Of a stretch of DNA of 21,256 bases, positions 15,811 to 21,256 are shown in pieces; the first letter of the stretch is position 1; each line of letters starts with the position of its first letter. The notes under the pieces were generated by a model. It was not told the origin of the DNA and searched no databases. It saw nothing but the letters and a program-made list of their open reading frames with translations. The position numbers and the translations under genes were made by a program. The DNA lies in assembly GCA_947036575.1 (NCBI GenBank), contig CAMQSH010000013.1:1-21256 (forward strand), given 5' to 3'. The stretch is from an uncultured Brevinema sp. (GTDB taxonomy: Bacteria; Spirochaetota; Brevinematia; Brevinematales; Brevinemataceae).

Positions 15811-15849
15811 AATAAACTCCTTAATAATAATTCTTCAATATATACTTGT

Positions 15850-15878
15850 ATTATATAATATATAAAGAAGTTTGTCCA
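15850..15878 (-). promoter_or_regulatory. promoter of the two-gene ankyrin operon
   Basis: On the minus strand TGGACA (15873-15878), a 17-base spacer and TATAAT (15850-15855) give an eleven-of-twelve match to consensus. The transcript would start about 35 bases before the ribosome-binding-site/ATA start. Confidence 0.75.
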
Positions 15879-16070
15879 GTCTTATAATATATTATGTATC
15901 GTAAAATTATTAATAATCTTGATTTTTATATAGATAGATAAAAACGAATACAGATTCAATAATTTTAATAATATCTTTTTTCTTCATTTATTAGATATTA
16001 GAGCTTTCTTGGTATTAATAGTATTAAAAATTGTTATAGATTATATATTAGAGATTAATTTGATAAGCTA
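15879..16070. other. divergent intergenic region, no gene seen
   Basis: This AT-rich stretch separates the minus-strand ankyrin promoter from the plus-strand promoter at 16071. I see no open frame with a ribosome-binding site, no tRNA and no strong hairpin, only a 12-base palindrome (ATTATTAATAAT, 15906-15917). It may hold regulator sites for either divergent promoter. Confidence 0.5.
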
Positions 16071-16099
16071 TTGACAAACAATATTAAATAGCTTATACT
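16071..16099 (+). promoter_or_regulatory. strong sigma70 promoter of the leader-peptide/peptide-binding-protein unit
   Basis: TTGACA (16071-16076), a 17-base spacer and TATACT (16094-16099) match the consensus at eleven of twelve positions. Transcription would start near 16106, about 25 bases before the first short ORF. Confidence 0.85.
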
Positions 16100-16130
16100 A
16101 AATTTATAAATTATATTACAAGGAATTTTT

Positions 16131-16214
16131 GTGATTAACAAATCAACCGTTTGTAGTTTTTTCTATTATTTTGGAACTCTCTGTGTTAAAAGAATTAAAT
16201 TATTAATGGTATAA
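16131..16214 (+). CDS. leader peptide or microprotein, copy 1 (27 aa)
   Basis: GTG start with AAGGA six bases upstream, lying about 25 bases downstream of the predicted transcription start. The peptide contains an aromatic cluster SFFYYFG at residues 9-15 and ends LCVKRIKLLMV. The second copy, 190 bases downstream, ends YCVNRIKLSMM, so the last ten or so residues and the DNA beneath them (AGAATTAAATTAT) are conserved. The gene is followed 22 bases later by a terminator hairpin. A leader peptide used for attenuation is my preferred reading. A secreted or signalling microprotein is possible, but there is no signal peptide. Confidence 0.6.
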   Translation: MINKSTVCSFFYYFGTLCVKRIKLLMV

Positions 16215-16235
16215 TTGGATAAATATGTATTATCT

Positions 16236-16269
16236 GCCATCTAGAATTTAATTCTAGGTGGCTTTTTTT
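16236..16269 (+). terminator. rho-independent terminator of leader unit 1
   Basis: GCCATCTAGAAT and ATTCTAGGTGGC form a 12-bp stem with one G-T pair and a TTA loop (16236-16262), followed by seven T. The sequence is almost identical to the hairpin at 16419-16444. Confidence 0.9.
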
Positions 16270-16320
16270 ATATACAAATTTACAAAATTTATATTATTAT
16301 TATTTAAGAAGGAATATAAA

Positions 16321-16398
16321 ATGAATAATCACATTGTTAATTTTTTTACATTTACTAAACTTTATTGTGTCAACAGAATTAAATTATCAATGATGTAA
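16321..16398 (+). CDS. leader peptide or microprotein, copy 2 (25 aa)
   Basis: ATG start with AAGGA seven bases upstream. The peptide has NFFTFTKLY at residues 7-15 and the conserved ending CVNRIKLSMM. Phe/Tyr enrichment in mid-peptide recalls the pheL type of attenuation leader, but AT-rich DNA encodes many Phe and Tyr by chance. No good separate promoter is visible, so it is probably reached by read-through of terminator 1. Its stop lies ten bases after the putative antiterminator segment, the same distance as in copy 1. Confidence 0.6.
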   Translation: MNNHIVNFFTFTKLYCVNRIKLSMM

Positions 16399-16418
16399 AT
16401 ATATTAAGTATATTGACA

Positions 16419-16451
16419 GCCATCTAGATTTAATTCTAGGTGGCTTTTTTT
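16419..16451 (+). terminator. rho-independent terminator of leader unit 2
   Basis: GCCATCTAGA and TCTAGGTGGC form a 10-bp stem with one G-T pair and a six-base loop (16419-16444), then seven T. It ends 37 bases before the start of the peptide-binding lipoprotein gene. I find no convincing promoter in that gap. Confidence 0.9.
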
Positions 16452-16488
16452 ATTATATAATAAAATTAATTAAGCCAAGGAGGAAAAA

Positions 16489-17967
16489 ATGGTTAAAATT
16501 ATACTGGGAATTATGGTCTTATTCTTAGGAGCTTGTGGAGCAAAGGACAGCACACGAGATAATGAAGAAAAAATAGTTAATATAGCAGTACCTATAGAAA
16601 TAGTAGATTTAGATCCTTTTGGTGTGCAAGATGTTCATTCAATGAGAGTAAGAGATCAGGTTTTTGAGACTTTGTTTGCAGTAAATTCAAGTGGTCAAAT
16701 CATACCAGAATTGGCATTATCATTTACTAATATTAATGATACTACGATACAAATGACCTTACGTTCAAATGTTTTATTTCATGATGGAGAAAAATTTACT
16801 GCTGAAGATGTAAAGTATAGTTTTGATAGGGCATTAGAAACAGCTTCTCATCAATCGATTTTAGATCCTGTAAAAGTAGTGACAGTGGTATCTCCTTATG
16901 TTATTCGAATAACTTTAAAAGACCCATATGCCCCTATCCAAATGTTACTTAGTAGCTCTGTTGCATTTATCGTTAGTAAAAAAGCAGCGGAAGCAGGAAA
17001 CCCCCAAATAGGTACAGGTCCTTTTACCTTAAGTGAATGGAATAAAGGACAGAATCTTATTTTAGAAAAATTTTATGATTACTGGGGTGAAAAGGCGAAA
17101 GTCGATAAAATAAATCTTAAAATAGTTCCTGAAGCCTTAGTTAGAATGATAGCTGTCGAAACAGGTGAAATTGATATTGCTTATGATATTGATTATATTG
17201 AAAAACAAAGAGTCTTAGATACTCCAGAGTTACGATTTGGAGAAGCTACAATTCCTCGTATTGAATACTTGGGATTTCAAACTTCTAAATATCCTTTTGA
17301 TAATATTTTATTGAGACAAGCTATTTCTTATGCTTTAGATATTCCAGGAATCCTTAATACTGCTTTGTCAGGTGCTGGAGAACAGGCTTATAGTTTGTCT
17401 ATTCCAGGTATAGGACATACAAAAGCTTCATTAGTACAACAAGATAAAGAGAAAGCAAAACAATTATTAAAAGAATCTGGACTACCTGTTGGTACAAAAA
17501 TCTCAATACTTGCTATAGAAGGGGTTAGAAAGGGGATGGCAGAAGTTATACAAGCTAATTTAAAAGAGATAGGAATAGATCTTGAGATCAATATTGTAGA
17601 ATGGGCAAAATACGCTCAACAAATGTATGCTGTTGATACAGGGATGTTTTTAGGTGGTTGGGGTAATGAGCCTGATGCGGATTTATTCTATTCTGTATTC
17701 TTTAATACTGCTAGTAAAGGACCTGGTGGAAATTTCACAGGGTATTCTGATATAGATATGGATATTTTATTAGAAAAAGCAAGAAAAGAACAAGATACTA
17801 TAAAAAGACAAGAGTATTATGATCAAATACACAACAAATCTATAGAAGAGAGAGTAATGATTCCTTTGTACTATCCTATTAATACTATTGTGTATAGAAC
17901 AAATATCAAACAAATGAGATTTGATACTTATGGATTGAATGATTGGAATACAATAGAAATGGAATAA
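16489..17967 (+). CDS. peptide ABC transporter substrate-binding lipoprotein (family 5, OppA/DppA-like)
   Basis: A 492-residue extracytoplasmic binding protein. The N-terminus MVKIILGIMVLFLGAC is a lipoprotein signal with lipobox LGAC and lipidated C16. The mature part shows the SBP family 5 pattern: VFETLF, the LRSNVLFHDGEKFTAEDVKYSFDR signature region at about 89-112, GTGPFTLSEW, and a late GGWGNEPD segment. It would capture oligopeptides, dipeptides or a similar ligand in the periplasm for an ABC importer. No permease or ATPase genes adjoin it, so it must share a transporter encoded elsewhere. The AAGGAGG site is very strong. The M20 hydrolase follows by 46 bases, suggesting uptake and hydrolysis of peptides or N-acyl amino acids. 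Expression is probably gated by the terminators of the two upstream leader units. Confidence 0.93.
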   Translation: MVKIILGIMVLFLGACGAKDSTRDNEEKIVNIAVPIEIVDLDPFGVQDVHSMRVRDQVFETLFAVNSSGQIIPELALSFTNINDTTIQMTLRSNVLFHDGEKFTAEDVKYSFDRALETASHQSILDPVKVVTVVSPYVIRITLKDPYAPIQMLLSSSVAFIVSKKAAEAGNPQIGTGPFTLSEWNKGQNLILEKFYDYWGEKAKVDKINLKIVPEALVRMIAVETGEIDIAYDIDYIEKQRVLDTPELRFGEATIPRIEYLGFQTSKYPFDNILLRQAISYALDIPGILNTALSGAGEQAYSLSIPGIGHTKASLVQQDKEKAKQLLKESGLPVGTKISILAIEGVRKGMAEVIQANLKEIGIDLEINIVEWAKYAQQMYAVDTGMFLGGWGNEPDADLFYSVFFNTASKGPGGNFTGYSDIDMDILLEKARKEQDTIKRQEYYDQIHNKSIEERVMIPLYYPINTIVYRTNIKQMRFDTYGLNDWNTIEME

Positions 17968-18013
17968 AAGATTATTAATTAGTAAGAAAAATATTATATC
18001 AAGGAACATTTCA

Positions 18014-19189
18014 ATGAATATATTAGAATTATCACAAAAAGAACAAGATTATCTTGTTAAAACAAGAAGATACCTTCATCAAAATCCAGAATTAAGTATG
18101 GAAGAAAAAGAAACTTCTGCTTTTATTCAAAAAGAATTAACAGCTTTAGGAGTCCCTTTTGAAATGGTTGATGAATATGGTGTTTTGGCAAAAATCGAAG
18201 GACAAAACACAGATAAAATGGTAGCATTGAGAGGCGATATGGACGCACTTCCTATACAAGAGGAAAATGACCATCTTACTTACAGATCTGTAGTTCCTGG
18301 GGTTATGCATGCTTGTGGACATGATGCTCATACTGCTATGTTATTGGGTGCTGTTAGAGTATTAAATCAAGTAAAATCAGAACTCAAAGGCACTGTATTA
18401 TTTTGTTTTCAACAAGCAGAAGAAGTTGCCTATGGAGCGAAAAGACAAGTAGAAGTATTAAAAGCTTACCCTGTTAAATCTTGTTTAGGCTTGCATGTTG
18501 CTTCTGATGTGGAGACGGGAATTCTAGAAGTTTCTCCTGGTGCTGTGATGGCTGCTGCGGATATTTTCAAAGTATATGTTCAAGGGAAAGGAGGACATGG
18601 TTCTAGACCAGATCTAGCTATCGATCCTATCTTAGCATGTGCAACTATGGTACTTGAAATAGCTAGAGCAAAAGCTCAAGAAATGAATCCTTTTGAGGCA
18701 AGTACTATTAGTGTTGGTGGTCTTCAGGCTGGAAGTCGTTTTAATGTAATTCCAGATACAGGATATTTTGAAGGAACAATACGTACTTTAAGTAAAGAAT
18801 CCCGTAAAAAAGCATCAGAAATTGTTAGCCGTGTGTGTAATGGAGTTGCCTTGGCTCATGGAGTTGAAGTAAAAGTAGAAATTATAGATGTGATACAAAT
18901 CACATATAATGATGAAAAATGTACAGAATTATTCAAGCAAAGTGCTACAAAAATTATGCCAGTAGAAAATATTAAAAAGATGGATGTTACTTTAGGCTCT
19001 GAAGACTTTTCTGAATTTTCTATGCGTTATCCAAGTGTCTTTGCTATGCTTGGCACAAAAAACGAGAAGCTTCAAACTGATTTTCCTCATCATCACCCTA
19101 GATTCAATCTTGATGATTCAGAGCTTTTTTTAGGAACAGCTTTATATGCTCAATATGCTGTAGACTTTTTAGAAAACAACGAATGTTAA
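18014..19189 (+). CDS. M20 family amidohydrolase / N-acyl-amino-acid or peptide hydrolase
   Basis: A 391-residue cytoplasmic di-metal hydrolase of the M20D (IAA-amino-acid hydrolase/hippurate hydrolase-like) group. Visible motifs are RGDMDALPI at 73-81, MHACGHDAHTAMLLG at 98-112 with metal ligands C101 and H103, the catalytic glutamate in QQAEE (133-137), LGLHV with H161, the dimerisation-domain GGHGSRP, LGSEDFSEF, and the final metal-site histidines at 359-361 (HHHP). All key residues are present. The family cleaves amide bonds of N-acyl amino acids, aryl-amides or short peptides; the substrate here is not determined. AAGGA lies eight bases before the ATG. It is co-oriented with the binding-protein gene and probably in the same transcript. 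Confidence 0.93.
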   Translation: MNILELSQKEQDYLVKTRRYLHQNPELSMEEKETSAFIQKELTALGVPFEMVDEYGVLAKIEGQNTDKMVALRGDMDALPIQEENDHLTYRSVVPGVMHACGHDAHTAMLLGAVRVLNQVKSELKGTVLFCFQQAEEVAYGAKRQVEVLKAYPVKSCLGLHVASDVETGILEVSPGAVMAAADIFKVYVQGKGGHGSRPDLAIDPILACATMVLEIARAKAQEMNPFEASTISVGGLQAGSRFNVIPDTGYFEGTIRTLSKESRKKASEIVSRVCNGVALAHGVEVKVEIIDVIQITYNDEKCTELFKQSATKIMPVENIKKMDVTLGSEDFSEFSMRYPSVFAMLGTKNEKLQTDFPHHHPRFNLDDSELFLGTALYAQYAVDFLENNEC

Positions 19190-19196
19190 TGAGATT

Positions 19197-19293
19197 GGTT
19201 TCTTACTCTAGCTAGCCCCTTTAGGGAGTATAAAGCAGAAACCTAGCGTAGCATGGGTGTGTCACCCCTCATACTCTTTACGAGTGCTAGCTA
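19197..19293 (+). ncRNA. compact structured RNA (or DNA) element of unknown type
   Basis: This stretch is visibly richer in G and C than its surroundings and folds with abutting helices. A first arm pairs GGTTTCT (19197-19203) with AGAAACC (19237-19243), continues with TACTC/GAGTA, and has a CCC-TTTA-GGG region at its top. Directly next, TAGC-G-TAGC (19244-19252) pairs with GCTAGCTA (19286-19293) and encloses two hairpins without spacers: 19253-19272 (GGGTG-TGT-CACCC) and 19273-19285 (ACTC-TTTAC-GAGT). The result is a near-gapless three-way junction. It begins eight bases after the M20 stop. I cannot match it to a known riboswitch, ribozyme, tRNA or SRP RNA. It could be a 3'UTR RNA or a small palindromic mobile element, and the strand is assumed from the upstream gene. 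Confidence 0.5.
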
Positions 19294-19418
19294 TGATAAA
19301 TACGATATTTTATATCCTATGCTTTATAGATAGGATTAGTATCTAGTTGTAGTAAAGGAGTATCCAGTAAGAGTATGCAAAGGTCTAAAAAATAAAGAGT
19401 ATTATAAAATTACCTTTT
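19294..19418. other. remainder of the convergent intergenic region
   Basis: It contains one further hairpin, ATCCTAT (19314-19320) paired with ATAGGAT (19330-19336) over a nine-base loop. Repeated fragments GGAGTAT and AGAGTAT follow, resembling GAGTAT inside the structured element. I see no open reading frame with a ribosome-binding site. Confidence 0.45.
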
Positions 19419-19460
19419 AAAAAAATAATCCCCTATTACTAGTTTTGTAGTAGGGGATTG
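19419..19460 (-). terminator. terminator between convergent genes
   Basis: AATCCCCTA (19427-19435) pairs with TAGGGGATT (19451-19459) around an inner imperfect ACTA/TAGT stem. On the minus strand the hairpin is followed by ATTTTTTT, a good terminator for the outer-membrane gene pair. The plus-strand tail GTTTATTTATTT is weaker but may end the M20 transcript. Confidence 0.85.
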
Positions 19461-19484
19461 TTTATTTATTTAATTATAAAACAA

Positions 19485-20228
19485 CTATTTGCCAAATACA
19501 TATCCTAAACTAAATGTTAGATTGTATGCTAAATAATTTAATTGATTATCTCCAGAGCCTAAAATACTTCCTTTAGGTTCAATAGTAGTAACCTCTGATC
19601 CAGGGTCTTTCATTCCTGTAAGTTCTCCACCAAAAGCGAAATCTAAACGATGACTAAATCCAAGTGTTAATCCATTATCAAAAATATACCGTGTTCCTAA
19701 AGGTAGCTCTATACTTACAAGAAAATTATTTCCTGTTTGAGCAGTATAGCCAACTATAGCACTAGCTTCTTTAAATTTCCATGAGTAAACTCCTGATAAA
19801 TATCCAATATTTAAACCTAAGACATCAATCATTAGACGTCCATTACCTAATTTTGTACCCATTATATAGGTGGTTCCTACAGAAACAGTAGTAGTATTAA
19901 AACCTATAGAAGAATTTTCTGGTAATTCAGCTTTTATTCCACTCATTTTAGTAAGAGGGCTGAAATTCATTGCAAATCTAACTTTGGTGTCAAAACCATG
20001 GATTAATGATCCTTGACTAAGATAAAGATGACCCAAAGTAACATCAAAACCACCGCCTAAAAATTCTTGAGAATCTTGAAAGAGATTTATAGGTGCTATA
20101 ACATTAGTAGTTAGAGAGGTGTAATTCATATTCCCACCGACACTAATTGTTATATTGTTTTGCCCTACTGCAGTAAAGTTTACAGATGATATCAACATCA
20201 TTGCCATTAAAAGTACTAATTTTTTCAT
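19485..20228 (-). CDS. putative outer-membrane beta-barrel protein (247 aa)
   Basis: A signal peptide (MKKLVLLMAMMLISSVNFTA, cleavage near AVGQ) is followed by alternating polar/hydrophobic strands rich in Gly, Ser, Thr and aromatic residues. The last strand, NLTFSLGYVFGK, ends close to an aromatic residue, as outer-membrane barrels do. I do not recognise a specific family. The segment GNGRLMIDVLGLNIGYLSG near residues 125-143 matches the pattern NGGRFYVDLIGVGLGGG in the neighbouring gene, so the two proteins appear to be paralogous surface proteins. AAGGAG precedes the ATG. It is the second gene of the pair, 54 bases after the first, and is followed by a terminator. Confidence 0.75.
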   Translation of the reverse strand: MKKLVLLMAMMLISSVNFTAVGQNNITISVGGNMNYTSLTTNVIAPINLFQDSQEFLGGGFDVTLGHLYLSQGSLIHGFDTKVRFAMNFSPLTKMSGIKAELPENSSIGFNTTTVSVGTTYIMGTKLGNGRLMIDVLGLNIGYLSGVYSWKFKEASAIVGYTAQTGNNFLVSIELPLGTRYIFDNGLTLGFSHRLDFAFGGELTGMKDPGSEVTTIEPKGSILGSGDNQLNYLAYNLTFSLGYVFGK

Positions 20229-20282
20229 AGTAACTCCTTTTTATTTTAACTTGTATTATTTTAAAATACTAAGTGTTTTTAT

Positions 20283-20846
20283 TTATCTTGATCTAGACTC
20301 ATAATCTTTTGGATTTATTTTTTTACCAAAGTCATATCCTAATGCTAAGTATGCTCCAAAGCTTCCTTTATAATTTCTTTCTCTTACATCTTCTTGTATT
20401 GCTATATGAGTCCGTATTGCCCAGTAAAATCCATTTGCTAAAGTGTTTTGAAATCCAGGTAAATTTATTCTGATAATAGTCCCATCATCACCCTCACAAA
20501 AGCCTCCACCTAAACCAACACCTATTAAATCAACATAAAATCGTCCACCATTAGATAGTAAAGAACCCACACTATATTGAAAACCTAAATCAAAGCCCAA
20601 TAAATGTAATCCTACTCCAGTAGCATCCAGACCTAAAAATTTAACATCAAAATTCAATACATGGAGGACATTATTATTGATAGAGCTACGAAATTCTGGA
20701 GCATATAAAAATCCTATACCCAAAGGCAATCCTATAGTTGCATATAATTTTAATGAATTATTCACATAGGGGAAATTCATCTGTGTATTGTCCTGTGCTA
20801 TTAATGGACTTGTTAGCATTAGTAATACTAATATATATTTTTTCAT
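20283..20846 (-). CDS. putative outer-membrane protein, paralogue of its neighbour (187 aa)
   Basis: A short signal peptide (MKKYILVLLMLTSPLIA/Q) is followed by amphipathic strands with many Gly and aromatic residues (LYATIGLPLGIGFLYAPEF, VGLHLLGFDLGFQYSVG, FGAYLALGYDFGKK). This suggests a small beta-barrel or barrel-like surface protein. Unlike its neighbour, it continues past the last strand with a charged tail ending ESRSR. The shared motif around NGGRFYVDLIGVGLGG supports common descent. A GAGAGGT site lies before the ATG. It is first in the pair, behind a promoter at 20883-20910. Function is unknown. Confidence 0.72.
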   Translation of the reverse strand: MKKYILVLLMLTSPLIAQDNTQMNFPYVNNSLKLYATIGLPLGIGFLYAPEFRSSINNNVLHVLNFDVKFLGLDATGVGLHLLGFDLGFQYSVGSLLSNGGRFYVDLIGVGLGGGFCEGDDGTIIRINLPGFQNTLANGFYWAIRTHIAIQEDVRERNYKGSFGAYLALGYDFGKKINPKDYESRSR

Positions 20847-20882
20847 TTACTAACCTCTCTTGATTTATTTTATACTTTATAT

Positions 20883-20910
20883 AGTGTATGTTTTATTATT
20901 ATTTTGTCAA
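20883..20910 (-). promoter_or_regulatory. promoter of the outer-membrane gene pair
   Basis: On the minus strand TTGACA (20905-20910), a 16-base spacer and TACACT (20883-20888). The -35 box is perfect, and the -10 box matches at four of six positions. Confidence 0.6.
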
Positions 20911-20946
20911 CCTCTCAATTAGTAAATCTCACTAATTTAAGAGGTT
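20909..20946. other. imperfect inverted repeat overlapping the -35 box
   Basis: AACCTCT (20909-20915) and AGAGGTT (20940-20946) flank an inner pair ATTAGT/ACTAAT with a seven-base loop. On the plus strand it is followed by TTTTAT. It could be an operator or hairpin at the start of the outer-membrane operon, or a weak terminator of an upstream unit. Confidence 0.5.
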
Positions 20947-21009
20947 TTATATTCAGTCAAAGCTAAAGTTTTTTGTTTTCTAAAGGATACACAGTATGTT
21001 TTATTTTAG

Positions 21010-21157
21010 ATTGGTATATTATAGTATACCAATTACCCATAGGGCTGTATTTGCTAACAACTATTATAGATTCTAAATATTTCTACTCAGTACTTATACC
21101 AAAAAATCATACAAACGCCTATGGGCAATTAATATAAAGGTACTTGGTGTAAGTACT
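21010..21157. repeat. cluster of inverted repeats, possible small palindromic insertion
   Basis: Three inverted repeats lie together. ATTGGTATA/TATACCAAT (21010-21018 with 21025-21033) is a perfect 9-bp hairpin. AATTACCCATAGG (21031-21043) is the reverse complement of CCTATGGGCAATT (21118-21130) with one mismatch. AGTACTTATACCAA (21089-21102) pairs with TTGGTGTAAGTACT (21144-21157) with one mismatch. The cluster reaches into the 3' half of the short ORF at 21094-21243. Confidence 0.6.
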
Positions 21158-21243
21158 AAAAATAAATATCTAGACACTATTTCTTGATGATCGTCATTGT
21201 TATACCAAGTATCTATTTGTTCTAAAAGTTCTTTGTGATCCAT
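21094..21243 (-). pseudogene. short ORF (49 aa), probable truncated gene remnant
   Basis: The ATG has a good AGGAG site (GGAG-TTTATT-ATG), so it once was or still is translated. The first 23 or so residues (MDHKELLEQIDTWYNNDDHQ) recall the start of small helical, TPR-like proteins with a KIDxWHExDEHQ-type opening. This is a loose recollection, not a firm match. After about residue 24 the sequence becomes hydrophobic (YLFLVLTPSTFILIA), runs into the inverted-repeat cluster, and stops after residue 49. I read this as a gene whose 3' part was replaced by repeat sequence. A genuine small protein remains possible. Confidence 0.45.
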
Positions 21244-21256
21244 AATAAACTCCTGT

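Larger units (their letters stand above)
16106..16451 (+). promoter_or_regulatory. candidate tandem leader-peptide transcription attenuators
   Basis: Two related units in a row each contain a ribosome-binding site, a 25-27-codon ORF and a terminator hairpin. In unit 1 the segment AGAATTAAATT (16191-16201), near the end of the ORF, is exactly complementary to AATTTAATTCT (16245-16255) in the terminator. In unit 2 the same segment (16375-16385) pairs with its terminator over ten bases plus one G-U. Pairing would break the terminator. Phe/Tyr-rich codons lie 19-22 bases upstream of each segment, so a ribosome stalled there would leave it free, while one finishing the ORF would tend to cover it. 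The geometry fits classical attenuation controlling the downstream gene; this is inference. Confidence 0.55.

Noticed and set aside
16131..16398. Short ORFs as type I toxin peptides
   Set aside because: They lack a convincing single transmembrane helix, and no antisense RNA promoter is evident opposite them. The terminator complementarity fits attenuation better.
16236..16451. GGTGGC in both leader terminators as part of a T-box riboswitch
   Set aside because: The T-box sequence should lie on the 5' side of the terminator, in an AGGGTGGNACCGCG context with an upstream specifier hairpin. Here GGTGGC is only the 3' arm of the terminator stem, and no such leader exists.
16413..16461. TTGACA at 16413 and TATAAT at 16456 as a promoter for the peptide-binding lipoprotein
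   Set aside because: The two boxes are 37 bases apart, and neither has a partner at normal spacing. The first overlaps the terminator unit.
19197..19293. Integron attC site, hammerhead ribozyme or SRP RNA
   Set aside because: No GTTRRRY/RYYYAAC core pair, no CTGATGA...GAAA core and no SRP Alu or domain IV signature are visible.

Overview
The window is strongly AT-rich bacterial DNA. Genes are compact, with canonical Shine-Dalgarno sites and sigma70-type promoters. Signal peptides, a lipoprotein, beta-barrel-like outer-membrane proteins and helical periplasmic proteins indicate a diderm. The AT-richness, the many exported ankyrin-repeat proteins and the PseG-type sugar enzyme fit a host-associated spirochaete (Brachyspira- or Brevinema-like). 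That assignment is an inference; no single marker gene proves it.

Positions 1-15810 are read on the minus strand. From the distal end: (i) an operon tsaD > PseG/methyltransferase fusion > tRNA-dihydrouridine synthase > DUF368/PopT, joined by ATGA and TAATG overlaps and driven by a promoter at 4593-4621; (ii) an unrecognised 437-residue protein; (iii) tRNA-Asn and tRNA-Lys behind a perfect consensus promoter; (iv) yajC-secD-secF; (v) tRNA-Gly; (vi) an accessory block at 9251-15810. That block contains four exported ankyrin-repeat proteins around an ECF sigma factor, a membrane anti-sigma candidate and two small exported helical proteins. The arrangement suggests an envelope-stress or ligand-sensing regulon.

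Positions 16071-19189 are read on the plus strand. A strong promoter is followed by two tandem, related short ORFs (27 and 25 codons). Each has its own ribosome-binding site, aromatic-residue cluster, conserved C-terminus and near-identical terminator hairpin. A segment at the end of each short ORF is complementary to its terminator, so I propose tandem leader-peptide attenuators. They precede a peptide-binding lipoprotein of the OppA/DppA family and an M20 amidohydrolase, which together look like a peptide or acyl-amino-acid scavenging unit. A compact structured element at 19197-19293 follows.

Positions 19485-21243 return to the minus strand. They hold two related small outer-membrane-protein candidates with their promoter and terminator, then inverted repeats and a short ORF that may be a gene remnant.

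The most notable observations are the tandem attenuators, an ankyrin gene that appears to start at ATA, the structured element, the sigma/ankyrin block with its perfect 50-bp palindrome, and the PseG-methyltransferase fusion.
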